Source of the DNA: Alistipes sp.
GTDB taxonomy: Bacteria; Bacteroidota; Bacteroidia; Bacteroidales; Rikenellaceae
DNA: 64,000 nt
Reading direction: 5' to 3'
Assembly: GCA_017403125.1 (NCBI GenBank)
Contig: JAFQOR010000012.1
Coordinates: forward strand, 1 to 64,000
Position 1 is the stretch's first letter. Every line of letters begins with the position of its first letter. This document shows, piece after piece, positions 18,406 through 27,981 of the stretch. The position numbers and the translations under genes are program-made. The notes below the pieces were generated by a model. The model was not told the origin of the DNA. It searched no databases and saw nothing but the letters and a program-made list of their open reading frames with translations.

Positions 18406-18470
18406 AATCTCTCTGTTTTATATTTTTTACTCTATAATTTCGTTGTTTTGTCGTGATTCGCATCTTCGGC

Positions 18471-19346
18471 TTATAGCGTTGCCAACTTATCAAGTGCCAT
18501 CTGAATCATGTGGCGCACAAAGGGCTTATAGTCGGTGCAAGCATCCTTCGCCACACGCTGTGCGATGATTGTGCAGATGGTGGCGGCGCGGTGTCCCAAA
18601 AGAGACGAAAGACCCGCCAATGCCGAACCCTCCATCTCGAAGTTGGTAATACGGCGCTCGCCAAAGCGGAAGCTCTCAATCTTGTGATTAAGCTCCAAAT
18701 CGTGCGGACGCAGACGTACCCAACGACCTTGCGGAGCATAGAAGCCCGGAGCGGCGATAGTTATACCCTCCTTGGTCGAATCCTTGAAGAGCTCGAAGAG
18801 TTCGCTGTCGGCATCCACAAAGTAGGGATATGGCAACTTCTCATACCACCCCGTATGCTGCATAAAGGCGCTCTCCAACGCCAAGTCACAGACGCTGTCA
18901 CGACCCTCATAATACGACAACAACCCATCGAAGCCGAGCGACGTGCGCGAGAAGATGATGTCACCCACCTCGATGTCGCGCTGTATGGCACCCGACGTTC
19001 CAAGGCGCACCAGCGTCAGACGTTTGTGCTCCGCCTTTACCTGACGAGTTGCGAAGTCGATATTTGCCAAGGCATCGAGCTCCGTAACACAGATGTCGAT
19101 ATTGCCAATGCCGATACCCGTAGATATTACCGACATACGCCTACCCTTGTAGCTACCGGTAATGGTCCTAAACTCGCGATTCGAGACCTCAGCCTCACGC
19201 TCATCGAAGAACTCCGCAATCATGGCCACACGACCGGGATCGCCAACCAATATTACGATATCAGCCAATTGTTCGGGCTTCAAGTGGAGATGGAAAATCG
19301 AGCCATCACCATTGATTATCAGTTCGGAAGAGGGTATCGTTCTCAT
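18471..19346 (-). CDS. Uridine phosphorylase-type nucleoside phosphorylase
   Basis: A 291-residue protein of the nucleoside phosphorylase-I family. VGDPGRV (phosphate site, near residue 35), GTSGAIQRDIEVGDI and NFEMEGSAL (ribose-binding Glu and Met) are the diagnostic stretches. It cleaves uridine or related nucleosides with phosphate to base and ribose-1-phosphate in the cytoplasm. The ATG at 19346 is preferred over one eight codons upstream, because homologues begin near IPSSELIIN. It lies 65 bases upstream of dnaN. Substrate preference (uridine or purine) is uncertain. Confidence 0.85.
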   Translation of the reverse strand: MRTIPSSELIINGDGSIFHLHLKPEQLADIVILVGDPGRVAMIAEFFDEREAEVSNREFRTITGSYKGRRMSVISTGIGIGNIDICVTELDALANIDFATRQVKAEHKRLTLVRLGTSGAIQRDIEVGDIIFSRTSLGFDGLLSYYEGRDSVCDLALESAFMQHTGWYEKLPYPYFVDADSELFELFKDSTKEGITIAAPGFYAPQGRWVRLRPHDLELNHKIESFRFGERRITNFEMEGSALAGLSSLLGHRAATICTIIAQRVAKDACTDYKPFVRHMIQMALDKLATL

Positions 19347-19375
19347 GCGACAAACTAAATTTATTATCAATATTA

Positions 19376-19406
19376 TTTTAATATTCGCGTAAAATTAGTA
19401 ATTTTG
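19376..19406 (+). promoter_or_regulatory. Probable promoter of the glmM-like gene
   Basis: TAATTTTG (19399-19406) fits TAnnTTTG. At the expected distance upstream there is a TTTTA run rather than an exact TTTG. The box lies 48 bases before the start codon in the divergent gap between the phosphorylase and the mutase. Confidence 0.5.
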
Positions 19407-19453
19407 TCAGAAATAGCAAAATGTTTTGCCTAATTTTTACAAATTAACAACGT

Positions 19454-20845
19454 ATGACACTTATCAAATCAATATCGGGTATCCGAGGCACCATTGGCGG
19501 AATGCCCACAGACAACATCACCCCCATCGACATCGTAAAGTTCACAACGGCGTACGCGCGTCTTATGAAGTCGAAGCACCCCAACAAACGCATAACCATT
19601 GTCTTAGGTCGCGACGCACGCCTCTCGGGCGAGATGGTCGAGCGACTGGTTGAGGGCACGCTGCTCGGCACGGGTGTTGATGTCATAAACGTTGGTCTGT
19701 GTACCACGCCCGGCACCGAGATGGCGGTCATCACCCATAAGGCAGATGGCGGCATAATAATCACTGCATCGCATAATCCGCGCCAATGGAACGCCTTGAA
19801 GCTACTGAATGAGCATGGCGAATTTCTCGACGATGCCGAAGGCAAACAGGTGTTGAGCCTCGCGGAGGAGAGCGACTTCGCCTATCCCGAAATCGACAAC
19901 ATTGGACACATCGTTATGCGTGAGGACTTTAACTCGAAGCATATCGAGCAGGTGTTAGCACTGCCGCTGGTAGATAAGGAGGCTGTACGTCAGCGCAAGT
20001 TCAAGGTTGTGGTAGATGCCGTAAACTCGGTAGGTGGCATCGTAATTCCGGCTCTTTTGCGCGAGTTAGGATGCGAGGTTGTGGAGCTCAACTGCGACCC
20101 CACGGGCGAATTTGCTCACAACCCCGAACCTCTACCCGAGAATCTTACCGAAATCTCGGAGGTTATACGTCGCGAAGGCGCCGACCTCGGTGTTGTTGTC
20201 GATCCCGATGTCGATAGATTGGCTTTTGTCATGGAGAATGGAGAGATGTTTGTAGAGGAGTACACGTTGGTTGCCGTTGCGGACTACGTGTTGCGCCACA
20301 CGAAGGGTAACACCGTATCGAACCTTTCGTCGTCGCGTGCGCTGAGCGATATTACGGCACGATACGAAGGTTGCAGCTATGCTGCCGCTGCCGTAGGCGA
20401 GGTAAACGTAGTTAAGAAGATGAAGGATACGGGGGCTGTAATCGGTGGCGAAGGCAATGGCGGAGTCATCTATCCGGAGCTACACTACGGACGTGATGCT
20501 TTGGTTGGTGTTGCTCTCTTTTTGACCTATTTTGCAGGACTCGATATGACCATGTCGGAGCTGCGTCGCAGCTACCCTGCCTACTACGCCTCAAAGAACA
20601 AGATTCAGCTCACGCCCGAAATCGATGTAGATAAGATTCTTGCTACCATAAAGAGCAGATATTCAGGCGAAAGAATCAACGATATTGACGGTGTAAAGAT
20701 AGACTTTGAGCACAATTGGGTACACCTTCGCAAGTCCAACACCGAGCCCATTATCCGCATCTATACCGAGGCGCATACGATGGAAGAGGCTGATAGTTTG
20801 GCAAAGCGCTTCATTTCCGAAATAGAACAAATATGCAAAGCGTAA
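19454..20845 (+). CDS. glmM: Phosphoglucosamine/phosphohexose mutase
   Basis: A 463-residue alpha-D-phosphohexomutase. The four active-site loops are present: TASHNP with phosphoserine Ser106, metal loop DPDVDR (Asp250, Asp252, Asp254), sugar loop GGEGNGG (about 333) and phosphate loop RKSNTEP (about 431). The family interconverts hexose 1- and 6-phosphates; GlmM makes glucosamine-1-phosphate for peptidoglycan and LPS. The loops differ slightly from E. coli GlmM (DGDADR, GGEQSGH) but match the Bacteroidota form. It is followed after 37 bases by an M20 peptidase. Mutase activity is confident, the exact sugar less so. Confidence 0.82.
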   Translation: MTLIKSISGIRGTIGGMPTDNITPIDIVKFTTAYARLMKSKHPNKRITIVLGRDARLSGEMVERLVEGTLLGTGVDVINVGLCTTPGTEMAVITHKADGGIIITASHNPRQWNALKLLNEHGEFLDDAEGKQVLSLAEESDFAYPEIDNIGHIVMREDFNSKHIEQVLALPLVDKEAVRQRKFKVVVDAVNSVGGIVIPALLRELGCEVVELNCDPTGEFAHNPEPLPENLTEISEVIRREGADLGVVVDPDVDRLAFVMENGEMFVEEYTLVAVADYVLRHTKGNTVSNLSSSRALSDITARYEGCSYAAAAVGEVNVVKKMKDTGAVIGGEGNGGVIYPELHYGRDALVGVALFLTYFAGLDMTMSELRRSYPAYYASKNKIQLTPEIDVDKILATIKSRYSGERINDIDGVKIDFEHNWVHLRKSNTEPIIRIYTEAHTMEEADSLAKRFISEIEQICKA

Positions 20846-20882
20846 TAACGACTATATATTCACCTAAAACACACATAACATT

Positions 20883-22247
20883 ATGAAACTTGCAACAGAA
20901 TACATCGCCAAGAATCGTGAGCGTTTCTTGGAGGAGCTCTTCGAGCTTCTACGCATACCATCAATCAGCGCACAGCCTTCGCTTCACAAGCAGGATATGG
21001 TACGCTGCGCCGAGTGGCTTGCACAGTCGCTCGTAAAGGCAGGTGCCGACCGTGCCGACGTGCTCCCTACCGAGGGCAACCCCGTGGTATATGCCGAGAA
21101 GATTATCGATCCCAAGGCAAAGACCGTATTGGTATATGGTCACTACGACGTGATGCCCGAGGATCCCATCGACGAGTGGAAGACCAACCCCTTTGAGCCC
21201 GAAATCAAGGATGGTCGTATATGGTGCCGTGGTGCCGACGACGATAAGGGTCAGCTCTTCATGCACGCCAAGGCGTTCGAGGCTATGGTAGCTACCGACA
21301 CACTGCCGTGCAACGTTAAGTTCATGTTGGAGGGCGAAGAGGAGATTGGTTCACCGAGCCTTTACAAGTTCTGCGCCGACAACAAGAAGATGCTCAAAGC
21401 CGACATCATCCTCGTTTCGGACACCTCGATGATTGGCATGGAAACACCAACAATTACAGCCGGTCTGCGTGGCTTGACCTACATGCAGGTAGAGGTTACG
21501 GGTCCGGATAAGGATCTACACTCTGGTCTGTTTGGAGGTGCTGTTGCCAACCCCGCTAACGTGCTTGCCAAGCTCGTAGCATCGCTTACCGACGAGTTTG
21601 GTCGCGTGACTATCCCCGGCTTCTACGACGACGTACGCATATTGAGTGACGCCGAGCGCAAGGCGTTGAACAAAGCCCCCTTCTCGCTCGACGAGTACAA
21701 GAAGGCGCTGGACCTTGGCGACGTGGCAGGCGAGATTGACTACACCACAATGGAGCGTACGGGCATACGCCCCTCACTCGACGTAAACGGCATCTGGGGT
21801 GGTTACACAGGCGAGGGCACCAAGACCGTTATCCCGTCGAAGGCATACGCCAAGATTTCTATGCGTCTGGTCCCCAATCAGGACTTTAAGAAGATTGCCA
21901 AGCTCTTCGAGAAGCACTTCCGTCGCATAGCACCAAAGAGCGTGAAGGTTAAGGTTGAGTTCCTGCATGGTGGTGCACCCTACGTATCGCCTACCGACCT
22001 TCCGGCATACAAGGCTGCGGAGAAGGCCGTTGAGACTACATTCGGCATCAAGCCTCTGCCCTTCTACTCTGGTGGCTCGATACCCATCATCTCGGGCTTC
22101 GAGAACATCTTGGGCATCAAGTCAATCTTGTTGGGCTTTGGTCTGTCGAAGGATGCTATACACTCGCCTAACGAGAGCTATGGCCTCGACCAGTTCGACA
22201 AGGGATTGGAGACTCTACCCTACTTCTACAAGTACTTCGCAGAGTAG
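20883..22247 (+). CDS. M20 family metallopeptidase (dipeptidase)
   Basis: A 454-residue zinc peptidase. Metal ligands appear in VYGHYDVMP (His87), GADDDKGQ (Asp at about 119-120) and the catalytic pair EGEEEIGSP (about 151-156). A lid/dimerisation domain spans about 205-370, starting near TGPDKDLHSGLFGG. The family covers dipeptidases and deacylases such as carnosinase; long members with GADDDKGQ are usually dipeptidases. There is no signal peptide, so it acts in the cytoplasm, probably on imported or recycled peptides. It ends just before a bidirectional terminator. The gene pair with the mutase may be a simple operon. Confidence 0.88.
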   Translation: MKLATEYIAKNRERFLEELFELLRIPSISAQPSLHKQDMVRCAEWLAQSLVKAGADRADVLPTEGNPVVYAEKIIDPKAKTVLVYGHYDVMPEDPIDEWKTNPFEPEIKDGRIWCRGADDDKGQLFMHAKAFEAMVATDTLPCNVKFMLEGEEEIGSPSLYKFCADNKKMLKADIILVSDTSMIGMETPTITAGLRGLTYMQVEVTGPDKDLHSGLFGGAVANPANVLAKLVASLTDEFGRVTIPGFYDDVRILSDAERKALNKAPFSLDEYKKALDLGDVAGEIDYTTMERTGIRPSLDVNGIWGGYTGEGTKTVIPSKAYAKISMRLVPNQDFKKIAKLFEKHFRRIAPKSVKVKVEFLHGGAPYVSPTDLPAYKAAEKAVETTFGIKPLPFYSGGSIPIISGFENILGIKSILLGFGLSKDAIHSPNESYGLDQFDKGLETLPYFYKYFAE

Positions 22248-22266
22248 TCGAGGCGTGCACCAAAAC

Positions 22267-22305
22267 AAAAACATCCCGCAGAAAATCTGCGGGATGTTTT
22301 TGTTT
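22267..22305. terminator. Bidirectional intrinsic terminator
   Basis: AAACATCCCGCAGA (22268-22281) pairs with TCTGCGGGATGTTT around a three-base loop, with TTTTTG on the + side and an A-run that reads as T on the - side. It separates the convergent M20 peptidase and beta-barrel genes. Confidence 0.92.
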
Positions 22306-22313
22306 GATAAACC

Positions 22314-25196
22314 TTAACGGTGCATAGGTGGACGACCAAAGGCACCGTGCTTGCCACTCACGTTCATGCCATCGTAGTCGTTGATGTCGTTTGATGCGTT
22401 CTTGCCGAAGAAACGCAAGTTATAGGTAAACTGCACCGTGAAATAGCGACCTACGGCACTATTCGTCATATTCTGCGTATAACCGCTGCCGACCGTACGA
22501 GCGAAGGCGGTGTTCTGGTCCAAGAGGTCGTTTACACCAATCATCACCTCGCCCATCTGGTTCTTAAACACCTTCTTGCCAAGATATACGTTACAGATGA
22601 GGTAATCCTCGTTATAGTCGTTCGTGAAGCCGATATACTGGTTGTAGTTCACGGCAGCCGTAAGCGTGAAGCCCTTCCAGAATACCCACTTCAACGTGCC
22701 CGATGCAGCATGGTTAAAGTAGGTGTTCTTGGCATTACGCATAGCCAACGACTGCTTCGTATCGTTAAACGTACCATTCCACTGCACCGTAAAGTCGATA
22801 TTTTCCGAGATATTGCTACCTAACGACAACATGGCATCGTAGCCAATATTGCTCGTAAAGTTGGCATTTCCATCGATTAACGACGGCGTACGCGTCCAGC
22901 TAACTCCCGCCATGACATTAAGGTTACACTTGATGGGCGTTATGGGGAAGCCGTAGCTGAGGTGCGTACGCAACGAACGATAGCCATCGAGGTTAGCGTA
23001 GGTCGTGTACTGCAACGGATCGTATGCCACGCCATCTATATCCATCTTTCCGGGGTTGTAGGTCACCGACTGACCGATATAATCCTGCGTAAACTGCCCC
23101 GAGAACATCCACATGAAGGTGCGACCCTTCTCCATATTCGAGCGCACGTAGTGTAGGTTGATGCGGTGCGTATATGCCGGTTCGAGATTCTCGTTACCCT
23201 TCGATATGAACTGTGCGTTCGACAAATCATAGACCTCCTGCAAGTTCTGCACCTTGGGATTCTCCGAGTGCGACATAACAAACAGACGCATGGTGTTCTG
23301 TGAGTTGAAGGCTATGTTGCTCATAAGGAAGTATGTAAAGTCGTGGAAGTCGTTCTTCACCGGCTTATTCTTTACCAGAGCATCGAGTACCGAGTATTGA
23401 TAATAGACATTCGCCACAACGTTATTACCGCTCTTTGCATAGCGGAATCCGGGGCCCACCTTATGCTCCATATAGTGGCTGTCGGTCGTAGATGAGAGCT
23501 GATCGTTAGGCGCAATACCCGCGATGTCGAAACTAACGTCGGTGATATACGACGCCTTGTCAATCTCCTGACGCTCCGACTCGAAACGATACTGCATGCT
23601 CAACTGTGCATTTTTCGACACAGGCTCGGTGTAGGTAAAGTTGGCACCGAGGTCTAACTCGTTCTCCGGAGCAAACGATGACACGTAACGCAAGTCGGGA
23701 ATGTAGAGTCCCGTAGTCGGATCTTCGATTGTCTCCAATGTCGAGTAGCTATTGCTCCACGAACGAGGTGTATTCTTATATGACACGCGACCATCGACCG
23801 TAATCGTACGCCCCGGCTTATCTCCAAGCTTAACTCTATACTGCAAGAACTCCGAGAAGCGCAGAGCGCGCGACGAACCTACCGAGCCACTCTTTGTGAT
23901 ATTATATCCACTCTCGCCCCACTGCTTTCCCTCGGTTAACGACTCGGGGTCGTTACCCTGGAAGCTGAAATTCGTACGCGACATAAGCGACATGTTACGG
24001 TTGATTGTCCAGTCGAAACGCACGTTCACGCGATGGTTCATGTTGGCTATATCCGAGCGACCATCCTGCTCCAAAGTGTCGGCAGGCGAGGGGTCGTAGT
24101 ACCACTTCTCCAAGCGGCTTACGTTCTGCGTATTGGTGCTATTGAAGAAGTACGAGCCATTAAGCTTGACCTTCTCGTTCTCGCCCCACGCTCCCGAATA
24201 CTGCACACCGATAGAGCCTACACGCGCCACACCATTCTGCGGACGCACCATGTAGCTACCTACACCGCGACCACGACCGCCTCCGTGACCGCTACCGCCA
24301 CCGGTGACACCCAAAATATCCTCAAACGAGAAGTTCTGCTGATTGACGTTATTCAGAAGTCCGATGATAGAGATACGGTCCGATTTGTTGAATATATTGA
24401 CGTTACCACCGGCATTATACTTATGTTCGGATGTAACGTCGTCTGTATCGGGCTGGTAGCCATAGCCACCATAGACCTTACCGAAGACACCCTGACGCAT
24501 ATTAGAGTGCGTGATGATGTTGATAGCCTTGTAGCCCTCGCCATCGTCCATGCCCGAAAACTCGGCATTATCCGAGAGTTTATTAAAGACCTCGATACGA
24601 TCAACCGCCTGCGCCGGCAACGAGTTTAGTGCCGTAGATACATCCTCGCCAAAGAACTCCTTGCCATCCACAAATATCTTCTTCACCTGCTCACCCTGCG
24701 CCTCAACCGAGCCATTAGAGATGGTAATACCGGGCATCTTTTTGAGAAGGCCCTCGACATCGGCATCGCTTGCCACCTTGAAGGCTGCTGCGTTATACGC
24801 TACCGTATCGCCATTTTGCGACGTACGCAGCGCCTGCACCTCCTTAACAACGGTCTCGATAGCAACAGCCTCGGGTGCAATTTCGATGACACCCAAATCC
24901 AAGTTGCCCTTGACCGATATATCGCGCGTAACGGTAGAGTAACCAATGAACGTGATGTTCATCGTATAGTCGCCCGCCGCAACACTCGTAATCGTGAACG
25001 CACCGTCGGCACCCGACACCGTATGTTTGCGCTTATCGGGATTATCCTTTGCAACAATCTCGACGATAGCTCCAATCACACCCATATCGGCCTCGCTATC
25101 TACAACACGCGCTGTAACCTTATTAGACTGCGCCTGCGCAGGTAGCACAAATGACAACGCTAAAATGAGGGCTAAAAACCTTTTCATACACAACAT
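22314..25196 (-). CDS. TonB-dependent receptor-like outer-membrane beta-barrel protein
   Basis: A 960-residue exported protein (signal peptide to about PAQAQ). Residues about 25-105 form a carboxypeptidase-regulatory-like domain. A plug-like region follows (DADVEGLLKKMPGITI, KKIFVDGKEFFGED, VDRIEVFNKLSDNAEFSG), then a long barrel of the kind often annotated outer membrane beta-barrel family. A Gly/His/Arg-rich loop, GGGSGHGGGRGRGVG, sits near residues 296-310. Such proteins move ligands across the outer membrane, but no typical SusD partner is adjacent. Upstream on the same strand are a His/Cys-rich secreted protein and a two-component pair, which may control it. An ATG three codons inside (25187) could also be the start. 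The ligand is unknown. Confidence 0.82.
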   Translation of the reverse strand: MLCMKRFLALILALSFVLPAQAQSNKVTARVVDSEADMGVIGAIVEIVAKDNPDKRKHTVSGADGAFTITSVAAGDYTMNITFIGYSTVTRDISVKGNLDLGVIEIAPEAVAIETVVKEVQALRTSQNGDTVAYNAAAFKVASDADVEGLLKKMPGITISNGSVEAQGEQVKKIFVDGKEFFGEDVSTALNSLPAQAVDRIEVFNKLSDNAEFSGMDDGEGYKAINIITHSNMRQGVFGKVYGGYGYQPDTDDVTSEHKYNAGGNVNIFNKSDRISIIGLLNNVNQQNFSFEDILGVTGGGSGHGGGRGRGVGSYMVRPQNGVARVGSIGVQYSGAWGENEKVKLNGSYFFNSTNTQNVSRLEKWYYDPSPADTLEQDGRSDIANMNHRVNVRFDWTINRNMSLMSRTNFSFQGNDPESLTEGKQWGESGYNITKSGSVGSSRALRFSEFLQYRVKLGDKPGRTITVDGRVSYKNTPRSWSNSYSTLETIEDPTTGLYIPDLRYVSSFAPENELDLGANFTYTEPVSKNAQLSMQYRFESERQEIDKASYITDVSFDIAGIAPNDQLSSTTDSHYMEHKVGPGFRYAKSGNNVVANVYYQYSVLDALVKNKPVKNDFHDFTYFLMSNIAFNSQNTMRLFVMSHSENPKVQNLQEVYDLSNAQFISKGNENLEPAYTHRINLHYVRSNMEKGRTFMWMFSGQFTQDYIGQSVTYNPGKMDIDGVAYDPLQYTTYANLDGYRSLRTHLSYGFPITPIKCNLNVMAGVSWTRTPSLIDGNANFTSNIGYDAMLSLGSNISENIDFTVQWNGTFNDTKQSLAMRNAKNTYFNHAASGTLKWVFWKGFTLTAAVNYNQYIGFTNDYNEDYLICNVYLGKKVFKNQMGEVMIGVNDLLDQNTAFARTVGSGYTQNMTNSAVGRYFTVQFTYNLRFFGKNASNDINDYDGMNVSGKHGAFGRPPMHR

Positions 25197-25280
25197 TTTC
25201 TTTTATCTCTGCTCTCTAAAAATTCGGAACGAATTTACTACTTTTTTTCGAGATAACATCTCTTTTAACGGTGAAACGGC

Positions 25281-25309
25281 AAAAAGGGGGTGTCAGATGA
25301 CTGACACCC
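25281..25309 (-). terminator. Terminator of the His/Cys-rich gene
   Basis: On the minus strand GGGTGTCAG-TCAT-CTGACACCC is followed by CCTTTTT. It lies between the small gene and the beta-barrel gene, so the latter may need its own promoter or partial read-through; no clear TAnnTTTG was found in 25197-25280. Confidence 0.85.
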
Positions 25310-25325
25310 TCTCTTATTGGCATTT

Positions 25326-25670
25326 TTAGCGGCGACCCGGAGCACGACGACCACCCTTATCGTGGCAATGTGCAGGAGCTCCGCAGGCATGATGCGGCTT
25401 CTTATGCGGATGCTTGAAGTCGTGGGGGCAACCCCTCTTATCGCGCTTGTGCCATCCATCGCAACACGACTTGCAATGAGCACTCTTATAGCCCCTATCT
25501 GCCGGGCAGTGAGCAAACGCATTGCCATGGCAATTAGCACCATGATTTATGTCCTTAAAGACAATAAGCTCAACCTTGGTATTACCCCTCTTGGGTCCAC
25601 GCTCGTTAGCCAAAACTGTGCCTGTTGCCATCACCGACAGCACGACAAGCATAAACATCATCTTCTTCAT
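25326..25670 (-). CDS. Small secreted His/Cys-rich protein, putative metal binder
   Basis: A 114-residue protein with a clear Sec signal (MKKMMFMLVV to about VLANE, residue 23). The mature part of about 92 residues has 8 Cys and 12 His, arranged in clusters such as NCHGNAFAHC, AHCKSCCDGWH, CPHDFKHPHKKPHH and AHCHDK, and ends in a basic Gly/Arg tail. This composition is typical of metal-binding proteins (copper, zinc, nickel or haem-iron), but no named family was recognised. A -7 box lies about 40 bases upstream and a terminator follows, so it can be expressed alone. The neighbours are a LytTR regulator upstream and an outer-membrane barrel downstream. A periplasmic metal buffer or sensor is an inference. 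Confidence 0.7.
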   Translation of the reverse strand: MKKMMFMLVVLSVMATGTVLANERGPKRGNTKVELIVFKDINHGANCHGNAFAHCPADRGYKSAHCKSCCDGWHKRDKRGCPHDFKHPHKKPHHACGAPAHCHDKGGRRAPGRR

Positions 25671-25711
25671 AACTCAATAAAATTAAGTGGTTGAATTTCA
25701 TATCCCTAATA

Positions 25712-25719
25712 CAAAGGTA
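25712..25719 (-). promoter_or_regulatory. Probable -7 box of the His/Cys-rich gene
   Basis: Read on the minus strand this is TACCTTTG, an exact TAnnTTTG match, 41 bases upstream of the ATG at 25670. No TTTG is present at the usual -33 spacing, which could mean activator dependence. Confidence 0.5.
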
Positions 25720-25786
25720 CAACCACCTCTTGCGTTATGCTCCGCACACGGCGCTGAATCGACATTTTCGCAGCGTGAAACAACCT

Positions 25787-26560
25787 TTATGACCGGTGAA
25801 CAGACTGCAACCACTGCTTCAATTCTGGCACGCGAGCCTTGCTGATGATGATACGCTCGGGGGTATCGACACTCAAATTGAGCGCCAGACGGCTACCAAA
25901 CCATATAGCGATATCCTTAACCGCCGCACGCGACACTATAAACTGGCGATTGGCACGGAAAAAATCCTCGGCCGATAGTTGTTGCATCAACGCTTCGAGG
26001 GTCTTATCTATCTGGAAGCTACGCCCATCGAGCGTCGTGAGCGTAACACGCTCCGAGAAGGTGTAGAAGAATGCAACCTCGTTCATCGCCACCGGTATAA
26101 TCTTATCTTTGTAGCGCACAAGCATCGTCGTCATGCCCTGCTCGCCATGTTCGGCAATCATATGATCGAGCTTCGTACGCTCCTCGACACGCTCGGCAGC
26201 AGTGAGGCGCTCCAACTTCTCCAACGCACGCCTCAAATCCTCGTCCTTGAAGGGTTTGAGCAGATAGTCGATGCTATTTACCTTGAACGCCTGCAACGCA
26301 TACTCATCGTAGGCGGTTGTGAAGATGATAGGCGTAGCTATATCCACGCTCTGGAAGATGCGAAACGAGTCGCCATCGGCAAGATGTATATCCATGAAGA
26401 TAACATCGGCATCGTAGGCGTGCGAGAAGTATTCGACAGACTCCTCAACCGACTCCAAGACAGCAACAATCTCTATCGACTCATCGATAGCAACAAGCAT
26501 GCTTCGCAGATTGACCGCAGCAGCCGTCTCATCCTCAACAATTACAACTCTTCGTATCAT
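25787..26560 (-). CDS. LytTR-family response regulator
   Basis: A 257-residue regulator. The receiver domain has acidic residues Glu9-Asp10, phosphoacceptor Asp57 in IFMDIHL, FTTAYDEYAL and LLKPF with the conserved lysine. Residues about 145-250 form a LytTR DNA-binding domain (RYKDKIIPVAMNEVAFFY, then FFRANRQFIVS). It would bind direct repeats upstream of its targets. It lies 80 bases after the sensor kinase gene on the same strand, and 116 bases ahead of the His/Cys-rich gene, so both that gene and the barrel gene are likely targets. Confidence 0.92.
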   Translation of the reverse strand: MIRRVVIVEDETAAAVNLRSMLVAIDESIEIVAVLESVEESVEYFSHAYDADVIFMDIHLADGDSFRIFQSVDIATPIIFTTAYDEYALQAFKVNSIDYLLKPFKDEDLRRALEKLERLTAAERVEERTKLDHMIAEHGEQGMTTMLVRYKDKIIPVAMNEVAFFYTFSERVTLTTLDGRSFQIDKTLEALMQQLSAEDFFRANRQFIVSRAAVKDIAIWFGSRLALNLSVDTPERIIISKARVPELKQWLQSVHRS

Positions 26561-26640
26561 ATGGGGTGTCCTATAAATTACTAAAAAAAAGTTTTTCGTC
26601 GCCGGGAGTCTAACTCATAGAACATCCCACAACTTATAAG

Positions 26641-27981
26641 CTATTTGGCAGGGCGCTCCAACGGCAGACGCACCACAAAGCTATCAGCCTCGTCACGAAC
26701 TTCAATCTCCTGACCCGAAATAATCTTCCAACGATTATTCAGGTTGTCGAGACCGATGCCCGTCGAAGGCTCTACATCCAGTTTCGGATGCTTCTTGTTG
26801 CGTATTTCGAGCACACCGTCGTGTACGCTTATCTCGACATGCAACGGATTTTTTGATGTAATGCTATTGTGCTTAACAGCATTTCCTATGAGAGGCTGCA
26901 ACGACAACGCCGGCAACTGCCAATCTTTGTACTCGTCATCGACATCGAAGTCGAAAAAGAGCTTATCGGCATAGCGTATCTTGAACAAATAGGCATACGC
27001 CTCGGCAAAAGCAAGCTCATCGCGCAACGTGGTCTTGCCACTCTGCCCGCTCTGAATTATGTAACGGAAGGTATAGGATAGCTGATCGATATACTTCAAG
27101 GCACGCTCGTCATCCTTCTCACGTATTAGCATCGCCAGAGAGTTAAGCGAGTTGAAGAAGAAGTGGGGATTTATCTGTCCCATAAGCATGTTGTAGCGCG
27201 TGGCGAGATTCTCTGTTTTGAGATGCTCGTTCTCTATTGCCATCCTCTGGCGCTGCTGCATAAGGCGATAGATGTTGGCATAGAGCACCGTAACGGCAAC
27301 CGTAAAGAGTGACTTGGTAAGCACTATAAGATAGGTATGGTCGCGCGGGTCGCTCTCGTAGAAGAATACGATGCGCATGGCACCCTCCTTGAACGACATG
27401 ACGGGTGCGAAATATATCGCCACGCATGCCAAAGCCAACGCCACAAGCACACGCTGTACAAAGCGCCAGCGCGGACGCTGTCGCCTACCAAACGACGCCG
27501 TGAAGAGCAGAATAAAGAGGAACGAGAGCAGAGCATAGTAGCCTATCTGCCACACAAACTCGACGGTGCGGCTTGGACGATCGTACAACGCATCGAAGTC
27601 GAAGGGCTCGCCATTACGTGCTATAACCTCTTCCAGACGCGGATGAGCCTTTGCCTTCTGTTCGTCGGTGTAGGTGTCGCCTGTCAATATACGCGAGGTA
27701 AAGTTCAGATGGTCACCATCTTGCAGCTTAAAGGTATGCACCTTCCACGCCGAGACATAGATACTATCGCGCTGCTCGCAGTCGCAGACGACGTATCCGT
27801 GAAGGTCGTCGGTAAGATGCAACACGCCACTGTTATGCTCACTCATACCACTACCCTCACCACGCTCGCTCATACCCTGCTCCGTGATAATAGGCACCAA
27901 TAGGTAAGAGAAGTTGATAATAAGGCTCAAACCTATGGCTATGAGCAAATGCATACCCAGACTTCGTTTCAATATCTTCAT
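26641..27981 (-). CDS. LytS/YehU-type membrane sensor histidine kinase
   Basis: A 446-residue kinase. A first membrane segment is at about 10-33, followed by an extracytoplasmic region of about 110 residues containing CDC (about residues 63-65) and several His. Three further hydrophobic segments lie at about 145-260. The His-kinase domain starts at GQINPHFFFNSLNSLA (phosphoacceptor His), and the ATPase has PLIGNAVKHN and GIGLDN. This family pairs with LytTR regulators, as here. The Cys/His residues in the external loop could contact a metal or thiol-reactive signal, but that is only inference. The adjacent gene order supports control of the downstream His/Cys-rich gene. Confidence 0.9.
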   Translation of the reverse strand: MKILKRSLGMHLLIAIGLSLIINFSYLLVPIITEQGMSERGEGSGMSEHNSGVLHLTDDLHGYVVCDCEQRDSIYVSAWKVHTFKLQDGDHLNFTSRILTGDTYTDEQKAKAHPRLEEVIARNGEPFDFDALYDRPSRTVEFVWQIGYYALLSFLFILLFTASFGRRQRPRWRFVQRVLVALALACVAIYFAPVMSFKEGAMRIVFFYESDPRDHTYLIVLTKSLFTVAVTVLYANIYRLMQQRQRMAIENEHLKTENLATRYNMLMGQINPHFFFNSLNSLAMLIREKDDERALKYIDQLSYTFRYIIQSGQSGKTTLRDELAFAEAYAYLFKIRYADKLFFDFDVDDEYKDWQLPALSLQPLIGNAVKHNSITSKNPLHVEISVHDGVLEIRNKKHPKLDVEPSTGIGLDNLNNRWKIISGQEIEVRDEADSFVVRLPLERPAK

